A stretch of 64,000 nucleotides of DNA from Nitrospira sp. (lineage in GTDB: Bacteria; Nitrospirota; Nitrospiria; Nitrospirales; Nitrospiraceae), in assembly GCA_031315995.1 (NCBI GenBank), contig JALDRG010000003.1, forward strand, positions 62,001 to 126,000, read 5' to 3'. Below the pieces are notes generated by a model. The model was not told where the DNA came from, ran no database searches, and worked only from the letters and a program-made list of their open reading frames with translations. Position 1 is the first letter of the stretch. Each line of letters starts with the position of its first letter. The translations under genes were made by a program, and so were the position numbers. Of the stretch, positions 18,614-29,015 are shown piece after piece.

Positions 18614-20491
18614 TCAACCGACGGACGGCTGTCGCCTATACCGCTCGATCGCAACCAAGAGGAGAGAAATAGCGGCAGGTGTCACGCCAGAAATACGCGA
18701 CGCCTGCCCGACTGAGGCTGGCTTCACTCGCTTAAGCTTCTCCCTTACTTCGCTTGAGAACCCTGCGATTCCGTCATAATCAAACAGGTCAGGGATGGAA
18801 CGATGTTCCAATTTCTGAGATCGCTGAATCTGCTGGAGCTGTCGCTTGATATATCCTTCGTACTTCACTTCGACTTGAATGGCTTCTGCAATATCAGGAT
18901 CGTCTACATCAGAGCCCCCAAACACCCTCACGATCTTTTCATAGGTCAGCTCCTGGCGCCTGAGGATTTCAGCCAATGACTGTGTCGGAGCCACGGCGCC
19001 TATTTCAGCCTCTTCTAGAAGCCGCCGCACATCAGGCGTCAGCCTCGGCCTCGTTTCCTTGAGGCGCCTGACCTCGCTATCGATTGAACATCGCTTCGTT
19101 TCAAGCTTCTCGTGGACCTTATCAGGCACCAAGCCGATCCGATGCCCGATATCCATCAGGCGAAGATCGGCATTGTCATGGCGAAGCAAGAGACGATATT
19201 CCGCACGGGAGGTGAACATCCGGTAGGGTTCTCTGGCGTCTTTTGTGATTAAATCATCAATTAACACGCCAATATACGCCTGCGAACGGTCCAGCACGAG
19301 CGGTTTCTCGCCACGCAGCTTCAAGGCAGCGTTAATTCCGGCCATGATGCCCTGAGCGCCAGCTTCTTCATAACCGGAAGTGCCGTTGATTTGTCCTGCA
19401 TGGTAGAGCCCGGCCACTAATTTTGTTTCCAATGAGCTGTGAAGTTGGCGTGGGGGGAAATAGTCATACTCAACCGCATACCCAGGCTTCAACATCCTGG
19501 CTCGCTCAAGTCCTGGAATGGTCTTTAGCATAGCCGCTTGCACATCGACAGGTAGGCTGGTTGAAATCCCGTTCGGATAGAATTCGTCGGAATCCAACCC
19601 TTCCGGCTCGATAAAAATTTGATGCCGATCCTTGTCGGCGAATCTGACGACCTTGTCTTCGATCGATGGGCAATAGCGAGGGCCAACAGAATCAATCACC
19701 CCGCTGAACAACGGAGATCTATCAATATTTTTCGCAATAATATCATGCGTTTGAGAATTCGTATACGTAAGATGACAGGGCACCTGCGGCAGGGAAACAC
19801 GTGTAGTACGGTAAGAAAATGGCGGAGGAGGATCATCCCCTGGCTGTAACACCATCACTGAGAAATCAATAGAGTCACGATCAAGACGAGGCGGAGTTCC
19901 CGTCTTCAAGCGACCGACCTCAAAGCCGAAATCACGCATGCAATCAGAAAGGTGTTCCGCCGAAGACTCCCCCGCACGGCCGGCAGGGAAATGGTTGAGA
20001 CCGATGTGGATCAACCCTTTGAGAAAGGTTCCCGACGTGAGGACAATCGCCTTCGCCTGAATCTGCGTACCAGCATCCGTCACGATACCGGTCACGGCCC
20101 CAGCCTGACTGAGAATACGGTCGACAGTCCCGCCCCTAATTTCCAGTGCCGGCTGTGCGCGAAGCGTTCCCTGCATGACTTCGCGATAGATCTTTTTGTC
20201 GCACTGTGCGCGTAACGCACGGACCGCCGGCCCCTTACTGGTGTTGATCATGCGGAATTGAATGCCGGCCTGATCTGTATTCCGTCCCATTTCCCCGCCC
20301 AGGGCATCGATTTCTTTGACGAGATGTCCCTTGGCAATACCGCCGATGGCCGGATTACAGGACATCTGAGCGATCCTGTCCGGATCCATCGTGAGCAAGA
20401 TCGTGCGAGCTCCCATGCGAGCTGCGGCCAAGGCCGCTTCACATCCAGCATGCCCACCTCCCACGACGATGATGTCGCACTGTTCACTCAC
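18614..20491 (-). CDS. mnmG: tRNA uridine-5-carboxymethylaminomethyl modification enzyme MnmG (GidA)
   Basis: 625-aa FAD-dependent enzyme that with MnmE installs the (carboxymethyl)aminomethyl group on U34 of tRNAs. FAD is bound by [21 protein letters not shown] at the N-terminus. Conserved [23 protein letters not shown], the catalytic-region TGTPPRLD and the [14 protein letters not shown] motif are present. GTG 20491 is chosen because AAAGGA lies 8 nt upstream and the FAD motif follows at once; a longer in-frame extension overlaps mnmE. Located 13 bp after mnmE. Confidence 0.96.
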   Translation of the reverse strand: MSEQCDIIVVGGGHAGCEAALAAARMGARTILLTMDPDRIAQMSCNPAIGGIAKGHLVKEIDALGGEMGRNTDQAGIQFRMINTSKGPAVRALRAQCDKKIYREVMQGTLRAQPALEIRGGTVDRILSQAGAVTGIVTDAGTQIQAKAIVLTSGTFLKGLIHIGLNHFPAGRAGESSAEHLSDCMRDFGFEVGRLKTGTPPRLDRDSIDFSVMVLQPGDDPPPPFSYRTTRVSLPQVPCHLTYTNSQTHDIIAKNIDRSPLFSGVIDSVGPRYCPSIEDKVVRFADKDRHQIFIEPEGLDSDEFYPNGISTSLPVDVQAAMLKTIPGLERARMLKPGYAVEYDYFPPRQLHSSLETKLVAGLYHAGQINGTSGYEEAGAQGIMAGINAALKLRGEKPLVLDRSQAYIGVLIDDLITKDAREPYRMFTSRAEYRLLLRHDNADLRLMDIGHRIGLVPDKVHEKLETKRCSIDSEVRRLKETRPRLTPDVRRLLEEAEIGAVAPTQSLAEILRRQELTYEKIVRVFGGSDVDDPDIAEAIQVEVKYEGYIKRQLQQIQRSQKLEHRSIPDLFDYDGIAGFSSEVREKLKRVKPASVGQASRISGVTPAAISLLLVAIERYRRQPSVG

Positions 20492-20504
20492 GACACGAGT
20501 CCTT

Positions 20505-21935
20505 TCATTTCCCGATGCAAAATTCAGCGAAAATGCGTTCCAGAATCTCGTCGGTCGTGATGGCCCCGGTAATTTCACCGAGGGCATCGGCAGCGATGCG
20601 AAGATCCATCGCCACCAATTCTCCCGCCCGACCGGCTTGAACCGACTGCCTGGCCTGCGCCACCCCCTGCAACGCACGCTCGAAGGCATCGGCATGCCGG
20701 AGATTGGTCACGAGGACGCCCTCACGAGACTCCAATGCGCTCGGCATCAACCGGCTACGAATCGCAGTCCGCAATCCATCCAACCCAATTTGCATTGTCG
20801 CAGAAATATCATGGATGCCGGCATTGACGGGACAGACTTGCCCAACCTCTTCTCTCGACAGGCCGATCGGCAGATCACACTTGTTCAGGACCAGCACCGC
20901 CTGCGCGGCCTCCTCACGACGGAGCAGCAGACGGTCACTGTCCGTCAACGGTTGCGAGCCGTCCAACAGAATCAGTGCGAGGTCCGCGTCCGCCCACGCG
21001 AGATGGCTCCGACGAATACCCTCGGCTTCTACCGGGTCTTCAGTGACGCGAATGCCGGCCGTATCAAACAATCGTACCGGGATGCCCTCGATACTGACGA
21101 CCTCTTCCAGCATGTCTCGCGTCGTGCCGGGGACCGGCGTGACAATGGCGCGGTCGCTCCGCAACAGGGCATTCATCAAACTCGACTTGCCGACGTTCGG
21201 CCGTCCGACAATCGCCACCGCAGCGCCTTCTCTCCAAATTCTGCCCTCCTGACCGGACTGAACCAAGTGTCGCAGTTTACTCAGGGTCTCATCGAGGAGA
21301 CTCAGGAGTTCGTCCTGCCGCACGAATGCAATGTCTTCTTCGGTAAAATCGAGCGCAGCCTCGGTATGCGCCAGGGCCACGACCAGGCTTGAGCGTGTCC
21401 TCTCCACCTCACGGGACAGTTCGCCTCGCCGCTGGGATTGAGCAATCGTCAGGCTGCGCGCGGTCTTAGCACGAATGGTATCGAGCACCGCCTCGGCTTG
21501 CGCGAGATCCAATCGGCCGTTGAGAAAAGCGCGCTTGGTGAATTCTCCCGGCTCGGCCAGCCTAGCGCCCGCTGACATCACCCCCCGACACAGTTGATCC
21601 AGGATGACCGGACCGCCGTGGCACTGTACCTCGACCACATCCTCTCCCGTGTAAGAATGCGGCCCTTTCATCACGACCACGAGCGCCTCATCAAGAACCG
21701 TATTCGAGCGCGATTCCGTCCCCTGAAGAGCACCAGGGGCCATCCGAGGTGAGCAGACATCAGCCAATGCCATCAAATGAGTACGAAGGTCGTGCAGGGA
21801 TTTGTCTGACCGGAGACGAACCACTTGAGAGGCGATGTCGAGGGCTCGTGGGCCGCTGATGCGGAGCACCCCGATTCCCCCTTCACCGGGAGGAGTGGCG
21901 ATGGCACAAATCGTATCATCCAGCGCGCCATGCAT
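20505..21935 (-). CDS. mnmE: tRNA modification GTPase MnmE (TrmE)
   Basis: 476-aa GTPase, partner of MnmG in U34 modification. The N-terminal tetrahydrofolate-binding domain begins [24 protein letters not shown] helical domain surrounds the G domain: G1 [17 protein letters not shown]2/G3 TRDMLEEVV and LFDTAGIR, G4 NKCD. It ends with the catalytic Cys motif FCIGK (the expected C-x-GK). All required residues are present. Immediately upstream of mnmG and 21 bp after yidC, it is part of a single minus-strand unit. Confidence 0.96.
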   Translation of the reverse strand: MHGALDDTICAIATPPGEGGIGVLRISGPRALDIASQVVRLRSDKSLHDLRTHLMALADVCSPRMAPGALQGTESRSNTVLDEALVVVMKGPHSYTGEDVVEVQCHGGPVILDQLCRGVMSAGARLAEPGEFTKRAFLNGRLDLAQAEAVLDTIRAKTARSLTIAQSQRRGELSREVERTRSSLVVALAHTEAALDFTEEDIAFVRQDELLSLLDETLSKLRHLVQSGQEGRIWREGAAVAIVGRPNVGKSSLMNALLRSDRAIVTPVPGTTRDMLEEVVSIEGIPVRLFDTAGIRVTEDPVEAEGIRRSHLAWADADLALILLDGSQPLTDSDRLLLRREEAAQAVLVLNKCDLPIGLSREEVGQVCPVNAGIHDISATMQIGLDGLRTAIRSRLMPSALESREGVLVTNLRHADAFERALQGVAQARQSVQAGRAGELVAMDLRIAADALGEITGAITTDEILERIFAEFCIGK

Positions 21936-21956
21936 GACGCACCCAGTGATGTGGAG

Positions 21957-23705
21957 TTATTCGGGCGAACTGGTTCGCCGCTTCCCGTTGCTTTTCTGTT
22001 CTTTCGTCTCGTCGGCCCCTGCGGTGTCGGCCGCCGCCGCAGCCACTTGCCACTTCTTCCCGAACAGCCGCTCAGTCACGAATTGCTGCGTAATCGTAAG
22101 CGTATTGTTCGTCAACCAATAGAGCACCAATCCGGAAGGGAAATTCACGAACAGAAAGGTCATGAACACCGGCAAAAACAACATGATTTTCGCCTGCATC
22201 GGATCCATCGTGGTCGGAGTGATCTTTTGCTGAATCACCATCGTGGCGCCCATAAGAATCGGCAACACGTAGTAGGGATCCTGCACGGACAGGTCACTAA
22301 TCCAGAGCATGAATGGAGCCTGCCGAAGATCGATCGTCATATACAGAATATTAAACAGCGCCACGAAGACCGGCATCTGCAGCACCATCGGCAGGCACCC
22401 ACCGACCGGATTCACTCGGTGATCCTTGTACAGCTTGATCAGCTCCTTGTTCAGGCGCTCACGGTCGTCCTTGAGCTTCGTCTGCAGCGCCAGCACTTTC
22501 GGCTGGATGACCTGCATCTGCTTCATGGACTTGTAGCTCTTGTATTGAAGGGGCACGAACATCACCTTGATCAGCATGGTCAAGAGAATGATCGTGATCC
22601 CATAATTGTGCGTAAATTCGTGGAGGAAGCGCAGGACGTAGAAAATCGGCTTGGCCACAGCCTTGACCAACCCCCAGCTGCCAAACACAAACCAGCCGAA
22701 ATCGATCGTATCTTCCAAACCGACGTTCAATCGCTTGAGCGTGTCATACTCTTTGGGCCCGGCATAGAGCTGCATCGCCAGGGCAGACCCGTTGACGGGC
22801 GCAGCAAAGCGGACGCCGGCCGATACCAACTTGTCCCCTTCCTTCTTCGCCAGGGCCGCCGTGGCCTTCTGCGGTATCAACACACTTAAAAAATACTTAT
22901 CCTGAATGGCCGACCACGTGACGTCGCCTTTACGCTCCGCCTCGCCGTCCGGCGTTTCCTTCAATACCTTGTCGTCGACCGACGACGCCGAGCCCATAAG
23001 ACCAATGAACCCTTCACCCCATTCCACGATTCCGAAATTGGTGCCGAGCGTGACGTCCACCGGAGCCGTCAACCCCTGAGTGCGAACCGCAATGTCCACC
23101 ACGTAGGACCCATGGTGAAACGTCAGCTCCTTTTCGACGTCGACATTCCGCTGGGCGTCATGGTACCGGAAGGTTAGGTGACCGACAGGATGCGCACTAT
23201 CCAGCTGAGACAGGTCTTGGGTCACGTGATAGAGGGCAGATCCCAGGTCGGTGGTGAGAGCTTGATCACCGGTCACCAGACTGAGCGGTCCCTTGAACCG
23301 TCCACCGCTATACACCAACTGGACGGGCGCCGCGCCCTGATCGACAGACACAGTGTATCGCTTCAGTTCCCAGGATGTAATCACGGCACCGCGATTGCTG
23401 AATTTGGCACGAAACAGGTCCGTGTTGACCTCAATCACCTGCTCCTCGCTTGCGGCCCCTATCCCGTTGCCGGAAGAAACGGACGAAGCAGGAGCACTCG
23501 AGGGAGGCATGGAGGCAGTGCTTGCTGCATTCGGGGAATCCTCCTTTGATTGCGAAGGCGTACCAGTCGTGGTGCCGGAACTAAGACCAGAGGTCTCCTG
23601 CACCGCCTCCGGAGGCGGCAACAGCCCCATGCCCTTCAACAGGTAGTCGTACCCGATGATCACGGCAAGGGAGATGATAAGGAAGACGATAACGCGTTTT
23701 TCCAT
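21957..23705 (-). CDS. yidC: Membrane protein insertase YidC
   Basis: 582-aa inner-membrane insertase and chaperone, acting alone or with SecYEG. TM1 is at residues 4-24 (VIVFLIISLAVIIGYDYLL). A large periplasmic beta-domain of Gram-negative type spans about 60-330. The conserved core of five helices follows, including PLQYKSYKSMKQMQ, the cytoplasmic NPVGGCLPMVLQMPVF loop and VNFPSGLVLYWLTNN. The low-complexity Ser/Thr/Pro stretch after TM1 is common in the family. It lies between yidD and mnmE in the usual order. Confidence 0.96.
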   Translation of the reverse strand: MEKRVIVFLIISLAVIIGYDYLLKGMGLLPPPEAVQETSGLSSGTTTGTPSQSKEDSPNAASTASMPPSSAPASSVSSGNGIGAASEEQVIEVNTDLFRAKFSNRGAVITSWELKRYTVSVDQGAAPVQLVYSGGRFKGPLSLVTGDQALTTDLGSALYHVTQDLSQLDSAHPVGHLTFRYHDAQRNVDVEKELTFHHGSYVVDIAVRTQGLTAPVDVTLGTNFGIVEWGEGFIGLMGSASSVDDKVLKETPDGEAERKGDVTWSAIQDKYFLSVLIPQKATAALAKKEGDKLVSAGVRFAAPVNGSALAMQLYAGPKEYDTLKRLNVGLEDTIDFGWFVFGSWGLVKAVAKPIFYVLRFLHEFTHNYGITIILLTMLIKVMFVPLQYKSYKSMKQMQVIQPKVLALQTKLKDDRERLNKELIKLYKDHRVNPVGGCLPMVLQMPVFVALFNILYMTIDLRQAPFMLWISDLSVQDPYYVLPILMGATMVIQQKITPTTMDPMQAKIMLFLPVFMTFLFVNFPSGLVLYWLTNNTLTITQQFVTERLFGKKWQVAAAAADTAGADETKEQKSNGKRRTSSPE

Positions 23706-23751
23706 GGAGTTTACGTACTGAATAGGAGCTGAAGAGTAGTTGCCACGAGGG

Positions 23752-24015
23752 TTACCGTACCGGATCTACCCCACCGGGGTGGAAGGGATGACATTTCAGG
23801 AGGCGCAGCCCGGCCATCATCAGCCCCTTGAGAACACCATACTGCTGAATGGCGTCTTGAGCATACACGGAACATGTGGGATGAAACCGACAAGCAGGCC
23901 CGATCAACGGGGACAGACAGGCTCGGTAAGCCATCAAGAGCGCGACGCACAGCCGCCTCAGAGCGAGGGCTCCCCAAGACGGGCTAATCGCTGCCTTTGC
24001 AATGTGCCTCGCCAT
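23752..24015 (-). CDS. yidD: Membrane protein insertion efficiency factor YidD
   Basis: About 87 aa, YidD family, a small membrane-associated protein that aids YidC-dependent insertion. The signature AYRACLSPLIGPACRFHPTCSVYAQDAI with its conserved Cys residues and KCHPFHPGGVDPV at the end are present. ATG 24015 gives the usual family length but makes the gene overlap rnpA by 58 bp. An internal ATG at 23934 would avoid the overlap but yields only about 60 aa. No strong ribosome-binding site resolves this. Confidence 0.88.
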   Translation of the reverse strand: MARHIAKAAISPSWGALALRRLCVALLMAYRACLSPLIGPACRFHPTCSVYAQDAIQQYGVLKGLMMAGLRLLKCHPFHPGGVDPVR

Positions 24016-24332
24016 ACGTTCCGTAGCTCCACAAACGGCAAATTCAGACACTCTCGCTTCGGAAACACCAGAAATGTGTGACCTGGAACCAATGCCGGAC
24101 GTACCGAGCGACCCAATTCCCGAAAGAGGCGTTTTGCGCGATTCCGACTCACCGCGGTCCCAAACCGTCGCCCAATCACAATCCCCATCATCGGCTCCCC
24201 AGCCACACCGGGACAAATTTGGAGATTGAACAATCCTGTTGAAACCCGCCGTCCATTTTTCTTGACGAACTGGATATCCCGGCTGCGCTTCAAGAAAAAC
24301 GGCACAGCCCCTTGCACTGCCGGCATGATCAA
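23958..24332 (-). CDS. rnpA: Ribonuclease P protein component
   Basis: 124-aa protein subunit of RNase P, which with the catalytic RNA matures tRNA 5' ends. The RNR signature appears as GTAVSRNRAKRLFRELGR (about 58-75). The N-terminal FFLKRSRDIQFVKKNGRR and the strand TFLVFPKRE fit the family fold. Located between rpmH and yidD in the canonical order. The first codon could be M1 or M3. The gene for RNase P RNA is not seen in this window. Confidence 0.93.
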   Translation of the reverse strand: MIMPAVQGAVPFFLKRSRDIQFVKKNGRRVSTGLFNLQICPGVAGEPMMGIVIGRRFGTAVSRNRAKRLFRELGRSVRPALVPGHTFLVFPKRECLNLPFVELRNVWRGTLQRQRLARLGEPSL

Positions 24333-24507
24333 CCTGCCTGTGGGTTACCAGTCCCGGCTACCCCTCAACAACCAGAGGCCGCGAGTCACGCCGGTGGGTT
24401 GTCCCATCCTCTACTACGACCAGGCCAAGCGACAGTACTCACCCCAGGTGTACCATCCACCACCCGGATGTTCGCCTACATGCAGATAGCCCAACGGCAG
24501 GAAAGTA

Positions 24508-24645
24508 TCAGACGGTGAGACGAGCGCGGCCCTTGGCTCTGCGACGAGCGATAACTTTTCGGCCATTCTTGGTGCTCATGCGCTTTCGAAATCCATGTTC
24601 CCGCTTGCGCTTGAGATTCGAGGGTTGCTTAAAAGTGAACGACAT
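24508..24645 (-). CDS. rpmH: 50S ribosomal protein L34
   Basis: 45-aa basic protein. It starts [19 protein letters not shown] and contains the hallmark [21 protein letters not shown], followed by the C-terminal ARLTV. AAGGAG six nt before ATG 24645 supports the start. First gene of the rpmH-rnpA-yidD-yidC cluster that typically lies next to dnaA/oriC; here the upstream side carries a plus-strand L,D-transpeptidase-like gene instead. Confidence 0.96.
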   Translation of the reverse strand: MSFTFKQPSNLKRKREHGFRKRMSTKNGRKVIARRRAKGRARLTV

Positions 24646-25187
24646 TACGCACTCCTTCTCGAGAGATCATTTTTCACAGAAGAGGCCGCATTATAGGGGT
24701 GGCACGAAAGGGTGTCAATCAAGCACTGCCCCAAACCAGGGTCGCAAGCCCTGCCCTGCTGGACATTTGGGGGAACCAAATCAACAGCTCACCCACCCGT
24801 TACCAAGTCTCAAACCAGAACCGCTTGAGGCACTCTTGTCCGTTCGCGACAAACCTGCCACAGACTGATGGCCCGCACATCTCTCAGCATTGTCACATAA
24901 CTGTTTGTTCTGGAAAGACAAACGCCTCGCCTGGCCGATATTGAATTCCTGGCACCTACATTGCGTTAGAGGAAGCCGTGGTTGTGGGTCTTGCTTCAGG
25001 CTTGTCACGAGGAGCATCGACATCAACAACCAGGGCAAGGTCGGGAGAACGTGGTACCAATACAGCGCATCGTAAGAACTTATCTCAACGGATGATCAGA
25101 CGATGCGCCATTCTCTCAAACAAGATCAGTGTGGCGAAAGACAAGAAGAACTCGCGAGACCAGCCGACCGCAAGATAGAATGAGACC
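24646..25187. other. 542-bp divergent intergenic region upstream of rpmH
   Basis: No coding sequence was recognised. The region separates rpmH (minus) from the L,D-transpeptidase-like gene (plus) and must hold promoters for both. I looked for DnaA boxes because this is the classical dnaA/oriC side of rpmH, and found no TTATCCACA match. A short inverted repeat GTTTGT / ACAAAC with a 9-nt loop occurs near 24901-24922. Otherwise nothing stands out. Confidence 0.5.
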
Positions 25188-26342
25188 ATGACGAAGCGTC
25201 TACCGCATATCATCCTTCGTACCGTGAACCGCCTGGCTTTCATAGGACTCCTGTCCATGAGCCTCGGCGGGTGCGTCGAAACGGTCCCGGATGAATTGGT
25301 GGAAGACATCGAGAGCATCGACCGCGACCTCGTAACGCTCCGAGCATCCGACCTCACACCCGAGGCTTATTCAAAATTTTCCCGCCAATGGATTGCGTTG
25401 CGGGCCAGAGTCCAGTCAGAAGAAAATATCGTCCGCTGGCCTTGGGAAAACAATGAGCTGGAGACCGATTTGGAAACCCTCCAGGTGGAGGGAACGCAGC
25501 TTGTGGCCGTCGTTAATACTCGCCTTCAAGCCCAACGCACCGCCGCCGAAGCAAAACTAGCCAAAGTCGAACAACGGCTGCGCCTTCTGAACACGCGGGT
25601 CGGAGATATCGGCAGCCGTGTGGTGCTCGGCGAACACCCACTCGAAACGGAGCTGCTCGTGAAGCAGGCTCGGCTCTTCCTCGAGCAAGGACAGTTCGAA
25701 TATGCAATTCGAGCCTCTGATCGCGCAGGGAAAATCCTGCTCACGCAAACCTCCTTGCTGACCAATGAGTTGGGTCGCTATGCCGATGATGACCTCATCG
25801 CGGCGTGGAAGGAATCTGCGCAACGAACCATTGACTCGACCCGAACCCATCGCACGCAAGCCATTGTGATCAGCAAGGCAGACCGAGTCTTAACGCTCTA
25901 CAAGAACGGCCGGAAAATACTGACCTATCCGATCCGATTGGGGTCAAAAGGAATCCGCGCGAAACAATACTACGGAGATGGCGCAACCCCTGAAGGTGAA
26001 TATCGTATTCACCGCAAGCGCGGGTCGGGGCAGACCCCTTACTTCCGCGCGCTCATTCTGGACTATCCCAATGCCGACGACCGACGCCGCTTCGAAGAAG
26101 CGCAGAAGGCAGGATTGATCCCTAAGAGCCGCCACATGCCCGGCCTCATCCAACTCCACGGCATCGCGCAAGGTATTACGGACCAACCCTACGGCAGCAT
26201 TCAGTTGGATAACCCGCAGATTGCCGCGTTGTTCGATCACGTCTCAGTTGGGACTCCCGTCACCATTGTCGGCGCGCTGGAGTCACAGAACTCCGTTTCC
26301 CTCGTGCTGGCCGATTTGGGCAACCAAGAAGAAGAGACCTAA
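25188..26342 (+). CDS. YkuD-fold (L,D-transpeptidase-like) lipoprotein lacking the catalytic Cys
   Basis: 384 aa. Lipoprotein signal with lipobox LSLGGC (Cys about 29), then a mainly helical region (30-220) with coiled-coil character (RLQAQRTAAEAKLAKVEQRLRLL). The C-terminal YkuD domain starts near 225 (AIVISKADRVLTLYKNGRK) and includes GDGATPEGEYRIHRKR. The first conserved His is kept in LIQLHGIAQG (His 324). Where active family members have S-H-G-C, this protein reads P-Y-G-S (334-337) followed by IQLDN, so both the His and the nucleophile Cys are replaced. It may be a non-catalytic peptidoglycan-binding relative, or use Ser. It stands alone, 185 bp before pgi. Confidence 0.82.
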   Translation: MTKRLPHIILRTVNRLAFIGLLSMSLGGCVETVPDELVEDIESIDRDLVTLRASDLTPEAYSKFSRQWIALRARVQSEENIVRWPWENNELETDLETLQVEGTQLVAVVNTRLQAQRTAAEAKLAKVEQRLRLLNTRVGDIGSRVVLGEHPLETELLVKQARLFLEQGQFEYAIRASDRAGKILLTQTSLLTNELGRYADDDLIAAWKESAQRTIDSTRTHRTQAIVISKADRVLTLYKNGRKILTYPIRLGSKGIRAKQYYGDGATPEGEYRIHRKRGSGQTPYFRALILDYPNADDRRRFEEAQKAGLIPKSRHMPGLIQLHGIAQGITDQPYGSIQLDNPQIAALFDHVSVGTPVTIVGALESQNSVSLVLADLGNQEEET

Positions 26343-26527
26343 GTAGCCTGCCCTCTCCTGCTCCTGCCGGTGGATGTACCCTCATCCATACCTCCCACTG
26401 AGTCAACTGCGCCGACGCAAGCCGTCTCCTTTCGTCATTATTTGCCTTTTCCTACTCCCGAACCTAAGATACACAAAAATTACGAGTTGCATCGATTCGT
26501 TCCTCCACCAAAGGAAGAGAGCGTGTT

Positions 26528-28231
26528 ATGCCGACCCGCCCTACCCCATCTCACATATTGGACAACCCGACCATCAGCCGGACGTTTGACGACCTGGCCA
26601 GCAGCCACGCCATTGAACGCATCTGGACACGCGACCACACGCTGTGGAAACCGAATCCGACCGAAATAGAAAACCGGCTAGGCTGGTTGACAGTCCTCGA
26701 CCACATGCAGGACGGGTTGTCCGACTTGCGAACCTTTTCGCAGGCCGTCCGCGAAGCCCACACGACCGATGTCGTGCTCCTTGGAATGGGAGGCAGCAGC
26801 CTGGGCCCTGAGGTTTTTCGCTGTACCTTCGGCTCGGCAAAGGGCGCACCACGACTCTGGGTATTGGACTCCACCGTACCGGGTTGGGTGAGCCAGGTCA
26901 CCAAGATGATTCAACCGTCGCGTACGCTGTTTCTTGTCGCGAGCAAGTCCGGCGGAACCATTGAGGTCATGTCTCTGCTGGCCCACTTCTGGGAGCTCGT
27001 TCATCGCACCAAGGGAAATCGAGGCGGAGCACAGTTTGTCGCCATTACCGATCCCGGCACGGGACTGGAGCAGCTCGCACGGGAACGCGGATTTTGGCGA
27101 ACATTCACCAATCCGCCGGACATCGGTGGCCGGTATTCCGTGCTCTCCTATTTCGGTCTGGTTCCCGCCGCCTTGCTGGGACTCGACGTGGGAAAACTCC
27201 TCGGGCGAGCCCTCGCCATGCGCGAGGCCTGTCGACACACCACCTCACCCAAAGACAATCCGGGAGCCGCTCTGGGAGGCATGATGGCCGCAATGGTCCG
27301 AGCAGGCCGGGACAAGGTCACCCTGCTTACCTCGCCCGCGCTCAATTCCTTCGGACTCTGGGTGGAGCAACTGCTCGCCGAAAGCACCGGAAAGGAAGGG
27401 ACCGGCATCGTCCCCGTGGCTGGAGAACCTCTTGCCGCACCGGGCGCCTATGGAACCGATCGGGTTTTCGTCTGCCTCCGACTCAAGGGCGATCGAAATG
27501 CCTCCTTGGACCGAACCGTCATCGCCCTGCAACGGGCCGGGCATCCCGTGTTTCGATTGAACCTGATGGATCGGTATGATTTGGGCGGGGAATTTTTCCG
27601 CTGGGAGTTCGCAACCGCGGTTGCGGGCCATGTGCTCGGCATCCATCCGTTCGATCAACCGAACGTGCAGGAAAGCAAGGACAACACCGCGCGCGTCTTA
27701 CAAGATGTGGCCACGCAGGGACGCGTGCCCTCTCTGCCGACAGTGACGCCCAAACAGGCGCTCACTCAATTGCTCGAACAGGCCGAGCCGAATCGATACC
27801 TGGCCATTCTGGCATACACCACTCCCACCCCTCAGTGGGACACCGCACTACGAGCGCTGCGCAAGGCGGTGATGCTGCGATATCACATCGCCACCACGGC
27901 AGGGTATGGGCCCCGCTACCTACATTCCACCGGACAACTTCATAAAGGTGGTCCGAACAGCGGCCTGTTTCTCGAATTCGTGGACAGCATGAAACCAGAT
28001 ATTCCAGTCCCTGAACAGTCCTATACGTTCGGCACCCTGGCCCAGGCACAGGCCATCGGCGATCTTCAATCGCTTCATACGCACCAACGCCCGGCGGTCC
28101 GTATCGCCCTCGGACCCAATCCTGTGCGCACGATTCGAAGCCTCGTGGCGCTGCTCACACCGACCAAGACCAGTCGCCGCAAACCCCCGGCAACAAAACG
28201 GCTTACACCTAAACGTCGCCCCCGCCATTGA
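26528..28231 (+). CDS. pgi: Glucose-6-phosphate isomerase-type protein
   Basis: 567-aa SIS-fold isomerase interconverting glucose-6-phosphate and fructose-6-phosphate. Motifs: VVLLGMGGSSLGPEVF, FLVASKSGGTIEVMSLL, PPDIGGRYSVLSYFGLVPAAL (family signature) and the HPFDQPNVQESKDNT region. It most resembles the isomerase half of transaldolase/isomerase (tal-pgi) fusions, not the compact E. coli-type Pgi, although no transaldolase domain is attached. The last 25 residues are a Lys/Arg/Pro-rich basic tail (KTSRRKPPATKRLTPKRRPRH region), unusual for this enzyme. First gene of a tightly packed five-gene unit. Confidence 0.88.
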   Translation: MPTRPTPSHILDNPTISRTFDDLASSHAIERIWTRDHTLWKPNPTEIENRLGWLTVLDHMQDGLSDLRTFSQAVREAHTTDVVLLGMGGSSLGPEVFRCTFGSAKGAPRLWVLDSTVPGWVSQVTKMIQPSRTLFLVASKSGGTIEVMSLLAHFWELVHRTKGNRGGAQFVAITDPGTGLEQLARERGFWRTFTNPPDIGGRYSVLSYFGLVPAALLGLDVGKLLGRALAMREACRHTTSPKDNPGAALGGMMAAMVRAGRDKVTLLTSPALNSFGLWVEQLLAESTGKEGTGIVPVAGEPLAAPGAYGTDRVFVCLRLKGDRNASLDRTVIALQRAGHPVFRLNLMDRYDLGGEFFRWEFATAVAGHVLGIHPFDQPNVQESKDNTARVLQDVATQGRVPSLPTVTPKQALTQLLEQAEPNRYLAILAYTTPTPQWDTALRALRKAVMLRYHIATTAGYGPRYLHSTGQLHKGGPNSGLFLEFVDSMKPDIPVPEQSYTFGTLAQAQAIGDLQSLHTHQRPAVRIALGPNPVRTIRSLVALLTPTKTSRRKPPATKRLTPKRRPRH

Positions 28232-28232
28232 C

Positions 28233-29015
28233 ATGCCGCGCCCTCCTGAACTTCACATCTTCTCCGATGCCCAGGAGCTGACCCGAGCGGCCGCAGGCCT
28301 CTTTCTGCACGTGGGTCGGCAAGCGATCGCCGATCGGAACCGTTTCCTCGTCGCGCTCTCGGGAGGCTCCACTCCAAAGGCTCTCTATGCGACCTTAACG
28401 AGCCCGGAATACGCAGGACAGCTAGACTGGAACAAGGTGCACTTCCTCTTTGGTGATGAACGCTCTGTGCCGCCGACCCATGCCGACAGCAATTTCGCCA
28501 TGGCCGACGCGATGTTGTTTGTCCCACTACACATCCCATCCACACAGATTCACAGGATACGCGGCGAAGACTCGCCTGAAACCGCCGCGGCTCAGTATGA
28601 AGACGGCCTTCGCCGCCTCACTGCGGTTGCGCCAGGCCAATGGCCGGTGCTGGACCTCATCCTCTTAGGCATGGGTGACGATGGCCATACCGCATCCCTA
28701 TTCCCAGGCACGGCGTCCCTGACCGAACACGCTCGCTGGGTGGTCCCCAGCCGTTCTCCACAAGGCACGCGAGCACGCATAACCCTCACCCTAGGTGTGC
28801 TCAATCACGCAAGTGTGATACTGTTCCTCGTCACCGGACTCAACAAAGCCACGGTGGTACGAAACGTTCTTGAGCGGCGCCCCGGCGATCCCAGCACCTA
28901 CCCCGCTGCCCTCGTGCAGCCTGAGACGGGGCGAATGGTGTGGTATCTTGACCGCGCCACGGCGTCCGAGTTGACTTTGGCCGCACACGACTTGTCATCG
29001 CGAGAGGAACCATGA
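28233..29015 (+). CDS. pgl: 6-phosphogluconolactonase
   Basis: 260-aa enzyme of the oxidative pentose phosphate pathway, hydrolysing 6-phosphogluconolactone to 6-phosphogluconate. Family motifs: FLVALSGGSTPKALY, FLFGDERSVPPTHADSNF, and LILLGMGDDGHTASLFPG with the catalytic His. Starts 1 bp after pgi and overlaps glk by 4 bp (ATGA), so it is translationally coupled. Glucose-6-phosphate dehydrogenase (zwf) is not in the window. Confidence 0.94.
   Translation: MPRPPELHIFSDAQELTRAAAGLFLHVGRQAIADRNRFLVALSGGSTPKALYATLTSPEYAGQLDWNKVHFLFGDERSVPPTHADSNFAMADAMLFVPLHIPSTQIHRIRGEDSPETAAAQYEDGLRRLTAVAPGQWPVLDLILLGMGDDGHTASLFPGTASLTEHARWVVPSRSPQGTRARITLTLGVLNHASVILFLVTGLNKATVVRNVLERRPGDPSTYPAALVQPETGRMVWYLDRATASELTLAAHDLSSREEP

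Noticed and set aside
21825..22889. 354-aa plus-strand frame across the end of yidC
   Set aside because: Antisense of yidC, very rich in His/Gln/Arg, as expected for a shadow frame.
24646..25187. Chromosomal origin next to rpmH
   Set aside because: No DnaA box or AT-rich unwinding element was seen and dnaA is absent from the window.
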